NCBI GenBank assembly: GCA_028695895.1
Contig: JAQVIE010000055.1
Location: 1 to 7,314 of the forward strand
Origin: Methanospirillum sp.
Lineage (GTDB): Archaea > Halobacteriota > Methanomicrobia > Methanomicrobiales > Methanospirillaceae
Length of the DNA: 7,314 nucleotides
Direction of reading: 5' to 3'
This document shows positions 1-6,012 of this stretch, one piece after another. Under the pieces are notes generated by a model. That model did not search any database, was not told where the DNA came from, and was given only the letters and a program-made list of their open reading frames with translations. Positions within the stretch are counted from its first letter, which is position 1, and every line of letters begins with the position of its first letter. The position numbers and the translations under genes are program-made.

Positions 1-1
1 C

Positions 2-1291
2 CAACAGGTTGTTGCATTGATGCGACAGGTCTTTGGGAGGTCAAAGATTGAAAGATCCCTTCGTGATGATTATGATTATCATAACCGGGTTATCAGTTCT
101 ATGCATCTCTCCTGCCTGGAAGTAGATAATGGTGTTATTACAAGGGTCAACCCGGCTTTTCTTCAGATCTCCGGGTATGATGAATATGAGATCCTTGGTC
201 AATCTCCAGAAACATTTTTTACCCGCCTGGCTGATTCTGAAGAGTTACTCTTTACATCCCTGCCTGCAAAGTCACGGGAAGGAATAATCAGGGAAAAATA
301 TAATAAAGAGATCCCCTGTCGGATAACCATCAGCCCTGGTAATTCAGAAGTATTTGGGGATGGAATCTGGTTTATTGAGGATCGCCGGGAATATGCATCT
401 CTCTTTTCAGTTTTGAAAGAGACCGAATATGAATGTCGTGAACAGCTCTACCTTGCTGAAACGATTGTAATCAGGTTATCACCAGATGGTTTTATCTCGT
501 TTGCTAACCCGGCAGCATCAGGTTGTTTTGGATATGATCCTGACACACTTGTCGGAAGTCCGGTATCAGTTCTTTTTCCACCGGTGGCAACTATTGATGA
601 AAACCTTGCAGAATTGTTTTTGGAGGTATCAGATGCATCATCATCGGCTCTTCATATTTTTGAACATTGTAAAAAGAACGGAGGTTATCTTTGGATTGCG
701 TGGACCAGCAGAGGCCTTTACAATGCAGACAATGAACTGACCGGCATCATCTGTGTTGGGACAGACATGACCGAATATGCATCAAATGGCAGGGAACGAA
801 TATCTACCCGCGCATGGCGTGACAGGATACTCACTTCCACCGACATAGGTCCTGAAGTATTTGATGCTGTGCTTCAGGCATGCATGGAGATCGGCCGGGA
901 AGGCAGAGAGGGCAAACCGGTAGGAACTTCTTTCCTTGTCGGTGATTCTGACGAGGTATTAAAGCTATCCAGGCAGTTAATTCTGAATCCATTTTCAGGA
1001 CATCCACCTGAGATCAGGATGGTATCTGTCCCGGATGTCAGGGAGATGTTAAAAGAATATGCGCTCCTTGATGGTGCATTTGTAGTAAGTGGTGAAGGCC
1101 TTCTTGAAGCAGCAGGACGGTATATCACTGTTGATACTTCATTTGTATCCCTTCCTAAGGGAATGGGAACCCGTCATTCATCAGTTGCGGCACTTACCAG
1201 TATAACTGGCGCCGTCGGGTTTGTAGTATCTGAAAGTGGTGGAAAGGTCTCTATTATTAAAAAAGGAAAAATTGTGAAGGTCATCGCATGA
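2..1291 (+). CDS. PAS-PAS-diadenylate cyclase (DisA_N/DAC domain) sensor protein, 5'-partial
   Basis: The protein should make cyclic di-AMP from two ATP, gated by PAS sensing. Numbering is from the TTG at 17. PAS 1 spans about residues 25-130 (NPAFLQISGY core) and PAS 2 about 145-255 (SPDGFISFANPAASGCFGYD, then GIICVGTDMTEY). The C-terminal DAC domain spans about 265-424 and has every landmark of the family: GREGREGKPVG at 293-303, SRQLILNPF, the catalytic DGA at 352-354 and GTRHSS at 384-389. No membrane segment is visible. The frame is open to the left edge (codons from base 2 read QQVVA) and no convincing ribosome binding site precedes the TTG at 17 or ATG at 20, so the gene probably begins outside the window. 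The stop lies 1 bp from the stop of the converging rubredoxin gene. The DAC assignment is firm; the PAS ligand is unknown. Confidence 0.9.
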   Translation, partial: QQVVALMRQVFGRSKIERSLRDDYDYHNRVISSMHLSCLEVDNGVITRVNPAFLQISGYDEYEILGQSPETFFTRLADSEELLFTSLPAKSREGIIREKYNKEIPCRITISPGNSEVFGDGIWFIEDRREYASLFSVLKETEYECREQLYLAETIVIRLSPDGFISFANPAASGCFGYDPDTLVGSPVSVLFPPVATIDENLAELFLEVSDASSSALHIFEHCKKNGGYLWIAWTSRGLYNADNELTGIICVGTDMTEYASNGRERISTRAWRDRILTSTDIGPEVFDAVLQACMEIGREGREGKPVGTSFLVGDSDEVLKLSRQLILNPFSGHPPEIRMVSVPDVREMLKEYALLDGAFVVSGEGLLEAAGRYITVDTSFVSLPKGMGTRHSSVAALTSITGAVGFVVSESGGKVSIIKKGKIVKVIA

Positions 1292-1292
1292 A

Positions 1293-1445
1293 TCAGATCG
1301 GCCTGAAGAGATTCTTTGCTGCAAGACAAATCGGGCATACCCAGTCCTGCGGAAGGTCCTGAAAATCAGTTCCGGCAGGAGCATCTTTGTCTCCGACAGC
1401 AGGATCATACACATGACCACAGATGCTGCATTTCATCTTCTGCAT
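1293..1445 (-). CDS. Rubredoxin (50 aa)
   Basis: This is a small one-iron electron carrier of the cytoplasm. In methanogens rubredoxin typically passes electrons to oxygen- and peroxide-detoxifying enzymes such as flavodiiron protein or rubrerythrin; no such partner lies in this window. The translation starts [15 protein letters not shown] and ends [14 protein letters not shown]. The four iron ligands are C6, C9, C37 and C40, and the usual aromatic and acidic features are present (Y13, D14, DLPQDW at 30-35). The length is normal for the family. The ATG at 1445 is preferred over that at 1436 because an MxKMKC-type N-terminus is usual, and a TATA-like box lies about 25 bp upstream, fitting a leaderless mRNA. 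One oddity is that the glycine expected after the fourth cysteine (CPxCG) is leucine. The gene is divergent from the fructose-bisphosphatase gene. Confidence 0.93.
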   Translation of the reverse strand: MQKMKCSICGHVYDPAVGDKDAPAGTDFQDLPQDWVCPICLAAKNLFRPI

Positions 1446-1466
1446 AGCAGGTAATGGGTATTATGG

Positions 1467-1474
1467 TAATTAAA
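1467..1474 (-). promoter_or_regulatory. TATA-like box for the rubredoxin gene
   Basis: On the minus strand this reads TTTAATTA, centred about 25 bp upstream of the rubredoxin ATG. That is the spacing expected when transcription starts at the initiation codon, and no ribosome binding site precedes the ATG. This is a spacing and composition argument only. Confidence 0.35.
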
Positions 1475-1555
1475 CCGTATTGGTTATGCCATAAATGGGT
1501 TCCTCTGCCTGACTATCACGTTTTTAATGCTTTTTTTTACCAATAAAAAAATCAG

Positions 1556-1562
1556 GTATAAG
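1556..1562 (+). promoter_or_regulatory. Possible TATA-like box for the fructose-1,6-bisphosphatase gene
   Basis: GTATAAG lies about 53 bp upstream of the ATG at 1612 and would give a leader of roughly 25-30 nt. It is the best TATA-like match in an AT-rich stretch with many alternatives. No Shine-Dalgarno sequence is visible before the ATG. The call is weak. Confidence 0.22.
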
Positions 1563-1611
1563 ATGCAAAATCGTATGTATGAAGTATGCGGATACTTTTC
1601 TACGATAATAT

Positions 1612-2523
1612 ATGTTGATTCTTCGAAAATATCTGGAAACATGTGGTTGTGAACCTGACCTTATTGCGCTTATCCGGGTAATAGCACGACAGATGGAGAC
1701 AATCCGCAAGGCTTTTCTTGAAAATCAGACATTTGAAAAAACCCAGAATCCCTCAGGAGAACTTCAGACCCAGATGGATGTCTGGGCAGATGAACATCTG
1801 ATTAAGGTTATAGGTGAATCCGGCCTTGTTAGAGAGCTTGCATCAGAGGAACAGGCTGATATTGTCAGATTTGAAAATTCCAGGACCGAATACTGCGTGG
1901 TCATGGATCCTCTTGATGGTTCATCTCTTATATCAACAAATCTTGCAGTGGGAACTATCGTAGGTATTTATGATAGTGGCGGGGTGCTTCAACCAGGATC
2001 AAAACTCAGGGCTGCATTTTATACACTTTTTGGCCCACTCACTGTTCTTGTTGTATCAGTAGGAAAAGGGGTTCAGAGCTTTGCATGGGATCAGGAAAAT
2101 GAACATTATCTCCTGCTCAGGACCGGAATTACGGTACCTGAAGGCAAACAGTACGGTACCGGCGGGTTGAGAAAGGAATGGCTGCCTGAACATATCAAAG
2201 TCATTGACTACTTTGATGAGAATGGGTTTAAAATCCGTTATTCAGGTTCATTTGTTGCTGATTGTCATCAGTTACTGACATATGGCGGTATATACTCTTA
2301 TCCGGGATCTAAGAAAAATCCGGATGGAAAACTTCGGTTATTATTTGAAGCAAATCCCCTGGGATTTATTATTACCCAGGCAGGTGGCCGGATTACGGAT
2401 GGAAAAAGAAATATTCTTGATATTGTTCCAGAAAAACAGCACCAGACAACTCCTATCTATATTGGCAGCAAGGGTATTATTGAAAAAATTGAAGAGATAT
2501 TCTCATCATCATCCATCTTTTGA
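1612..2523 (+). CDS. fbp: Fructose-1,6-bisphosphatase, class I
   Basis: The enzyme hydrolyses fructose-1,6-bisphosphate to fructose-6-phosphate in gluconeogenesis and is cytoplasmic and Mg-dependent. The 303-residue length is slightly short for the family. Signature elements are ASEEQ at 77-81 (metal-binding glutamates), DPLDGSS at 99-105 (metal site), YSGSFVAD at 210-217, KLRLLFEANPLGF at 240-252 (substrate site) and AGGRITDGKRNILD at 257-270. The N-terminal helix aligns from the first methionine, and an in-frame TAA ends only 3 bp upstream of the ATG (1606-1608), so the start is well fixed. It is followed after 47 bp by the LSm gene on the same strand. Most archaea use the unrelated bifunctional aldolase/phosphatase, so a class I enzyme points to a bacterial-like acquisition; whether this genome also has the bifunctional enzyme cannot be seen here. 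Confidence 0.95.
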   Translation: MLILRKYLETCGCEPDLIALIRVIARQMETIRKAFLENQTFEKTQNPSGELQTQMDVWADEHLIKVIGESGLVRELASEEQADIVRFENSRTEYCVVMDPLDGSSLISTNLAVGTIVGIYDSGGVLQPGSKLRAAFYTLFGPLTVLVVSVGKGVQSFAWDQENEHYLLLRTGITVPEGKQYGTGGLRKEWLPEHIKVIDYFDENGFKIRYSGSFVADCHQLLTYGGIYSYPGSKKNPDGKLRLLFEANPLGFIITQAGGRITDGKRNILDIVPEKQHQTTPIYIGSKGIIEKIEEIFSSSSIF

Positions 2524-2538
2524 TCTAAATCAGGAATC

Positions 2539-2546
2539 TTTAATAT
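2539..2546 (+). promoter_or_regulatory. TATA box for the LSm operon
   Basis: TTTAATAT is centred 28 bp upstream of the LSm ATG at 2571, as expected for leaderless transcription, and there is no ribosome binding site before that ATG. The identical octamer sits at the same distance upstream of the xerA GTG codon, which strengthens the call. Confidence 0.45.
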
Positions 2547-2570
2547 GGCTGCAAACATTATATATGGCAG

Positions 2571-2810
2571 ATGGTTAGCAGTATTGTCCTCCCAATCAAG
2601 AAAGTATATTCTCTTGTTGACACTCTGATTTCCGTAGAAATGAAAGAGGATGAAGGAAGGACATTTCAGGGCCGGCTTGTGGCTGTGGATGAGTACCTGA
2701 ACCTGCATCTTGAGGAAAGTGTGGACATGTCAGGCGAAAACAAAGGTCGCAAGCTTGGAACACTCGTTATTCGGGGAAATAATATTTTGTCAATCGCGCC
2801 GGTTGCCTAA
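2571..2810 (+). CDS. LSm/Sm-like archaeal protein (SmAP)
   Basis: This 79-residue protein should form a heptameric or hexameric ring that binds U-rich RNA, as archaeal Sm proteins do; the roles proposed for such rings are in RNA processing and small-RNA function. The Sm1 motif spans about residues 15-50 (TFQGRLVAVDEYLNLHLEE, including D40 and N44). The Sm2 motif spans about 62-76 (LGTLVIRGNNILSI, with the RNA-contacting IRG at 67-69). The loop between them (about 51-61) is short and polar. The N-terminus differs from the commonest archaeal form. The ATG at 2571 follows a TATA-like box at leaderless spacing. The next gene begins 8 bp after the stop, so the two are very likely cotranscribed. 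The fold assignment is firm; the particular RNA partners are unknown. Confidence 0.92.
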   Translation: MVSSIVLPIKKVYSLVDTLISVEMKEDEGRTFQGRLVAVDEYLNLHLEESVDMSGENKGRKLGTLVIRGNNILSIAPVA

Positions 2811-2816
2811 AGGTGG
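2811..2816 (+). promoter_or_regulatory. Ribosome binding site deciding the ATG at 2819
   Basis: AGGTGG lies just after the LSm stop and 2 bp before ATG. A GTG inside this site (2813) is in frame and would add two residues, but it would destroy its own ribosome binding site. The ATG at 2819 is therefore the better start. Confidence 0.6.
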
Positions 2817-2818
2817 AA

Positions 2819-3190
2819 ATGTCCGGAACAGATGAGGATGCATTTCGGATCATTGCCGCTTCACCTGAAGGTGTACTGCAGAGTGAACTCTGGAAGATCC
2901 TTGGGGTTGACAGCAGGAAATGTTCACGTATTGTAAAAAAACTCCTGGATTTAAACCGGGTAGAACGTATTGAACACCGGCAGGATGGTATTAAGACCTT
3001 CAGGCTCATTGCCATGAAAGGCCCTGCAGATCCATACTGTCTTCTTGCCGGTGATGAGTTGATACCCTGCGTCGCATGTGAAGAAGATTGTACCATAGAG
3101 GCATGCAATGATCTGCTTGACTGGATATATCAGCTTGCAATTAGTGATGCAGAAGAATCTTATTCAACTTCAGAAAAAACTGAAGGATAA
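2819..3190 (+). CDS. Winged-helix DNA-binding protein with cysteine-rich C-terminus
   Basis: The 123-residue protein has an N-terminal winged helix (about residues 5-65): a helix with ASPEGVLQSELWKILGVDSR, a recognition helix with KCSRIVKKLLDLNRV, and a wing with IEHRQDGIKTFRL. The C-terminal part (about 74-106) carries five cysteines, C74, C84, C87, C91 and C96, in the order C-x9-CxxC-x3-C-x4-C, which suggests an Fe-S cluster or zinc site. This layout recalls the RPC34/TFIIIC-type winged-helix proteins, some of which bind an Fe-S cluster at the C-terminus. That similarity is inferred from architecture, not alignment. The tail is polar and probably disordered. It follows the LSm gene by 8 bp, so a link to RNA synthesis or processing is plausible. 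A single-domain redox-sensing transcription regulator is the alternative. Confidence 0.8.
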   Translation: MSGTDEDAFRIIAASPEGVLQSELWKILGVDSRKCSRIVKKLLDLNRVERIEHRQDGIKTFRLIAMKGPADPYCLLAGDELIPCVACEEDCTIEACNDLLDWIYQLAISDAEESYSTSEKTEG

Positions 3191-3198
3191 TTTTTTTT
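3191..3198 (+). terminator. T-run terminator after the LSm/winged-helix operon
   Basis: Eight consecutive T residues follow directly after the TAA of the winged-helix gene, the usual archaeal termination signal without a hairpin. The run overlaps the stop codon of the converging phosphorylase gene (3197-3199). Confidence 0.55.
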
Positions 3199-5389
3199 AG
3201 ATTTTGCCATTAGATTCAAACTGATCTAAAAATGCATTGCACTCAACACAGGAAAGAATGGATGTGTAATATTTATGCATGTATTCTTTAACCATGCGAC
3301 GGGATGAAAACCGTGGTGCATTGCTTTTAATTGATTCTTTCATCATGGCAACCCATCTGTGTGGTATACCATTAAGGTCTGTATCATAGTAACATGGAAC
3401 AATCTCATTTTCAAGGATGGAATACATTTCAGAGGCATCTTCCCAGTCTCTATCATGATTATTATTGTTATTATTATTTCCAAATATCCATCCGTTCTTA
3501 CCATTATATCCTTCAATCCACCAGCCGTCGGCAATGGAAAAGTTCAGAACACCATTGACAGCAGCTTTCATTCCGCTTGTTCCACTGGCTTCAAGAGGGG
3601 GAACAGGGTTATTCATCCAGATATCAACCCCCTGAATCAGGTACTTGGCAACCTGTTCACCGTAATCTTCAACAAATGCTATCCGTCCGCCGAATTCTGG
3701 TTGTTGTGCGTACAGGTAAATACGTTGAAGGATCCTTTTTCCTTCATCATCAGCAGGATGGGCTTTTCCTGCAAATATTATCTGCACTGGTTTCCAGGGA
3801 TTATTCAGTATTCTTTTTAACCGGTCAAGATCCCTGAAGATAAGATCGGCCCGCTTATATGTTGAAAATCTGCGCGCAAACCCGATTGTCAGGGCATTGG
3901 GATCAATAAGGGCACCACCTGCAACAACATTAGCACAATCTGCCTGGTATTTCATCCAGTCACGTCTTTTAAACTGTAAAATGCGGTTGATGAGTTTAAT
4001 TTTAAGGGCATAGTGGAGTTCCCAGAGTTTTGCATCAGGAACCCGGTCAATCAGAGCCCATACATAATCCTTATCATGATGGTCAAACCAGTCCGAGCAG
4101 ATTGGAGAGATGTACCGGTTCAGGAGTGTAACCAGGCGGGGGTTTATCCATGTTGGTATGTGAACACCATTGGTAATCGAACCTATCGGTACTTCATCAA
4201 GCTTGTTGTCAGGCCAGAGAAAATGCCACATCTTTCTTGCAACTTCGCCATGTTTTGCACTTACTCCATTTGAATATGCAGACATTCGCAGGCAGAATGC
4301 TGCCATGTTAAAAGTGTCCGAAGGATCTTCAACATGCTGACCTTTTTTCAGGAAATCCTCCCTGTTAAAATGCATACTGGAATAATATGGGTTAAAATAT
4401 TTGTCAATCATCCAGTGAGGGAATTTATCATGTCCTGCAGGAACGGGGGTATGGGTTGTGAAAAGAGTAGTGTTTATTACGTGCCTGATTGCTTCTTCAG
4501 GTGCCAGTCCTTCTTCAACCATTTGCCGGTAGAGTTCAACCAGGGCGAAAGCAGCATGACCTTCGTTCAGGTGAATTGCCGAGTACCTGATTCCAAGAGA
4601 TTTTAATGCATTTATTCCGCCTATTCCAAGGACAATTTCCTGAAGCAGTCTCATCTCATTGTTACTACTGTAAAGACGGCTGCTGATGCTTCGAAGATGT
4701 GGGGGGTTTTGTTCAATCTCAGTATCAATCAGGTAGAGGATAACACGTCCGATATCAACTCTCCACAGGGCAAAGTGGATCTGTGGTGTTATAAACGGAA
4801 TCTGCAAAACCATCTGTTTTCCGTCTCTTCCAAGAACCCGTTTCACCGGGGCATTGTCTCTATCAAGTTTCTCTTCTACATCTTCCTGCCATCCGTCATT
4901 TCTGACCCGTTGATGCAGGTAACCGTCAGAGTACATGAATCCTATCGCAACAAGTGGTATGCCGATGTCACTACATTCTTTGAGATGATCCCCGGCAAGA
5001 AATCCAAGACCACCTGCATATAACGGGAGTGAGTGCTGAAGACCATACTCTGCAGAAAAATATGCGATCTTATGATGCTGGTGTTCAGGATAATATTCGT
5101 CAAACCATTGATTTTTTGCCAGCATATATCGTTGAAACTTGGCAATGACTGCATCATAGTGGTTGGTATAATCAACATTGGATATTGCTGCTTCAAGTAA
5201 ATCCGGAGTAAGTTCCTGTAACATTCTGACCGGATTATGGATGGATTCTTTCCATCCCTGGCGGTTCAGATTTTTAAACAGGAGCCAGGCTTCAGGGTGC
5301 CATGAGGACCAGAGATTATATGAGAGATCGATAAGTCCTGAAAGACGGTCAGGAATGTGATCGAAATCTATCCAACGAATGCCTATCAT
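3197..5389 (-). CDS. Alpha-glucan (glycogen) phosphorylase, GT35 family
   Basis: The enzyme releases glucose-1-phosphate from storage alpha-1,4-glucan, using pyridoxal phosphate. The 730 residues match the shorter, unregulated phosphorylases of bacteria and archaea (TIGR02094-like), with an N-terminal DUF3417-type region (about 1-110, DLSYNLWSSWHPEAW). Later landmarks are YAGGLGFLAGDHLK at 124-137, HLNEGHAAF at 273-281, FTTHTPVPAGHD at 310-321, GFARRFSTYKRADL at 503-516, GKAHPADDEG at 541-550 and EASGTSGMKAAVNG at 600-613, where K608 should carry the cofactor. A run of seven asparagines at 638-644 interrupts the usual loop before the DASEMYSILE segment. The ATG at 5389 has a TATA box about 50 bp upstream. 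It stands alone between a converging operon and a tRNA gene. Function is firm; natural substrate length is inferred. Confidence 0.94.
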   Translation of the reverse strand: MIGIRWIDFDHIPDRLSGLIDLSYNLWSSWHPEAWLLFKNLNRQGWKESIHNPVRMLQELTPDLLEAAISNVDYTNHYDAVIAKFQRYMLAKNQWFDEYYPEHQHHKIAYFSAEYGLQHSLPLYAGGLGFLAGDHLKECSDIGIPLVAIGFMYSDGYLHQRVRNDGWQEDVEEKLDRDNAPVKRVLGRDGKQMVLQIPFITPQIHFALWRVDIGRVILYLIDTEIEQNPPHLRSISSRLYSSNNEMRLLQEIVLGIGGINALKSLGIRYSAIHLNEGHAAFALVELYRQMVEEGLAPEEAIRHVINTTLFTTHTPVPAGHDKFPHWMIDKYFNPYYSSMHFNREDFLKKGQHVEDPSDTFNMAAFCLRMSAYSNGVSAKHGEVARKMWHFLWPDNKLDEVPIGSITNGVHIPTWINPRLVTLLNRYISPICSDWFDHHDKDYVWALIDRVPDAKLWELHYALKIKLINRILQFKRRDWMKYQADCANVVAGGALIDPNALTIGFARRFSTYKRADLIFRDLDRLKRILNNPWKPVQIIFAGKAHPADDEGKRILQRIYLYAQQPEFGGRIAFVEDYGEQVAKYLIQGVDIWMNNPVPPLEASGTSGMKAAVNGVLNFSIADGWWIEGYNGKNGWIFGNNNNNNNHDRDWEDASEMYSILENEIVPCYYDTDLNGIPHRWVAMMKESIKSNAPRFSSRRMVKEYMHKYYTSILSCVECNAFLDQFESNGKI
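3458..3478 (-). repeat. Trinucleotide repeat (AAT/AAC)7 encoding seven asparagines
   Basis: Seven consecutive Asn codons (six AAT, one AAC) form a short microsatellite inside the phosphorylase gene. Length changes would keep the frame. It lies in a presumed surface loop near the C-terminus. Confidence 0.9.
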
Positions 5390-5435
5390 AATATGCTCAT
5401 ATGCTCTTGCTGATAGGTGATTTTCATCATGTATC

Positions 5436-5443
5436 GTATATAG
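5436..5443 (-). promoter_or_regulatory. TATA box for the glycogen phosphorylase gene
   Basis: On the minus strand this reads CTATATAC. Transcription would start near 5413, leaving a leader of about 24 nt before the ATG at 5389. No strong Shine-Dalgarno sequence is seen in that leader. Confidence 0.45.
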
Positions 5444-5516
5444 TTAATGGCGGTGAACATTCAGGGTTGAGTAAAATGGAAAGTTTAATCAAAAAAGATC
5501 AATTCTAATGGCCTGG

Positions 5517-5521
5517 AAAAA
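5517..5521 (-). terminator. Short T-run after tRNA-Gln
   Basis: On the minus strand CTCTTTTT follows the tRNA-Gln 3' end by about 7 nt, a plausible archaeal terminator for the tRNA transcript. The run is short, so the call is tentative. Confidence 0.35.
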
Positions 5522-5528
5522 GAGGATA

Positions 5529-5601
5529 TACTCCCGGACGGATTCGAACCGCCGTCATCGGAACCAAAATCCGATATGATTGACCTCTACACTACGGGAG
5601 T
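5529..5601 (-). tRNA. tRNA-Gln (anticodon UUG)
   Basis: The 73-nt gene folds as a standard cloverleaf. The acceptor stem is ACTCCCG paired with CGGGAGT, with discriminator A. The D-stem is GTG/CAT, the anticodon stem TCGGA/TCCGA with loop TTTTGGT (anticodon TTG at 5565-5567), and the T-stem GGCGG/CCGTC with one G-U pair and loop TTCGAAT. The variable loop is four bases. There is no intron and no encoded CCA. The first pair is A1-U72, normal for archaeal tRNA-Gln, which is charged indirectly through Glu-tRNA-Gln amidation. It reads CAA codons and, by wobble, CAG. Confidence 0.95.
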
Positions 5602-5626
5602 AGAGAGCAGGTAGAACCTTGCCTTT

Positions 5627-5634
5627 ACATATTG
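5627..5634 (-). promoter_or_regulatory. TATA-like box upstream of tRNA-Gln
   Basis: CAATATGT on the minus strand is centred about 29 bp upstream of the mature tRNA 5' end. The same octamer occurs upstream of tRNA-Asp (7300-7307), but there it sits closer (about 21 bp), so the shared sequence is suggestive only. Confidence 0.35.
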
Positions 5635-5667
5635 GTGACTTCTGGAATATAGAAATTTCTGCACAAT

Positions 5668-6012
5668 TTATCTGCGTCTTTTCAGAAGACCTGGAAAGAA
5701 TTTCTCTATTTTGTCCAAAATATCAGGATCAAGTCCGATTTTCCCTGCAGATTGTGTTTTTTCCAGGATGAATTTTTTTGCCTCTTCTTCAGACAGGGTT
5801 TTATATGCTTCTTTGGATTCGCGCTGCCAGTCAGTCCAGGATATAAGGTAGTAATGCTGTGTTCCATCTGGCAGTTTTCTTATATACAAGTCTTCCCCCT
5901 GCCTGTAATCAAGAGATGCCCTGATGGCTGAACGCGGTGTTTTAAAGATCCAGGGGTCTGTTTTTGGATCAATCTGGAGCCATTTTCCATCTGATGTTCG
6001 TATTGTTTTCAT
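5668..6012 (-). CDS. Hypothetical protein coupled to xerA (114 aa)
   Basis: I do not recognise this protein. It is small, soluble and charged, with no signal peptide, membrane segment or cysteines. Residues 1-62 look like a compact beta-rich unit (KWLQIDPKTDPWIF, then DLYIRKLPDGTQHYYLISW) with tryptophans at 11, 21, 59 and 62. Residues 63-114 look helical (ESKEAYKTLSEEEAKKFILE) and end in a basic KRRR tail that could contact nucleic acid. Its ATG overlaps the xerA stop codon by 4 bp (ATGA), and GGAAAGAG lies about 6 bp before it, so it is almost certainly translated with the recombinase. A helper of the recombinase is possible but is inferred only from this coupling. Confidence 0.75.
   Translation of the reverse strand: MKTIRTSDGKWLQIDPKTDPWIFKTPRSAIRASLDYRQGEDLYIRKLPDGTQHYYLISWTDWQRESKEAYKTLSEEEAKKFILEKTQSAGKIGLDPDILDKIEKFFPGLLKRRR

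Noticed and set aside
1181..1420. 79-codon minus-strand ORF overlapping the rubredoxin gene and the cyclase 3' end
   Set aside because: It is the wrong frame of the rubredoxin gene. The frame with four metal-binding cysteines starts at 1445 and ends at 1293.
1461..1494. Inverted repeat TTATGG...CCATAA between the rubredoxin and fructose-bisphosphatase genes
   Set aside because: The arms are only 6 bp, 22 bp apart and mismatched inside. This is expected by chance in AT-rich DNA, although it lies in a divergent promoter region.
1529..1538. T-run at about 1530 as a terminator
   Set aside because: It lies in a divergent intergenic region where no upstream gene would need it. It is more likely AT-rich promoter sequence.
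3359..3820. 153-codon + strand ORF inside the phosphorylase gene
   Set aside because: It is antisense to well-conserved phosphorylase motifs, and its hydrophobic, low-complexity translation is typical of a shadow frame.
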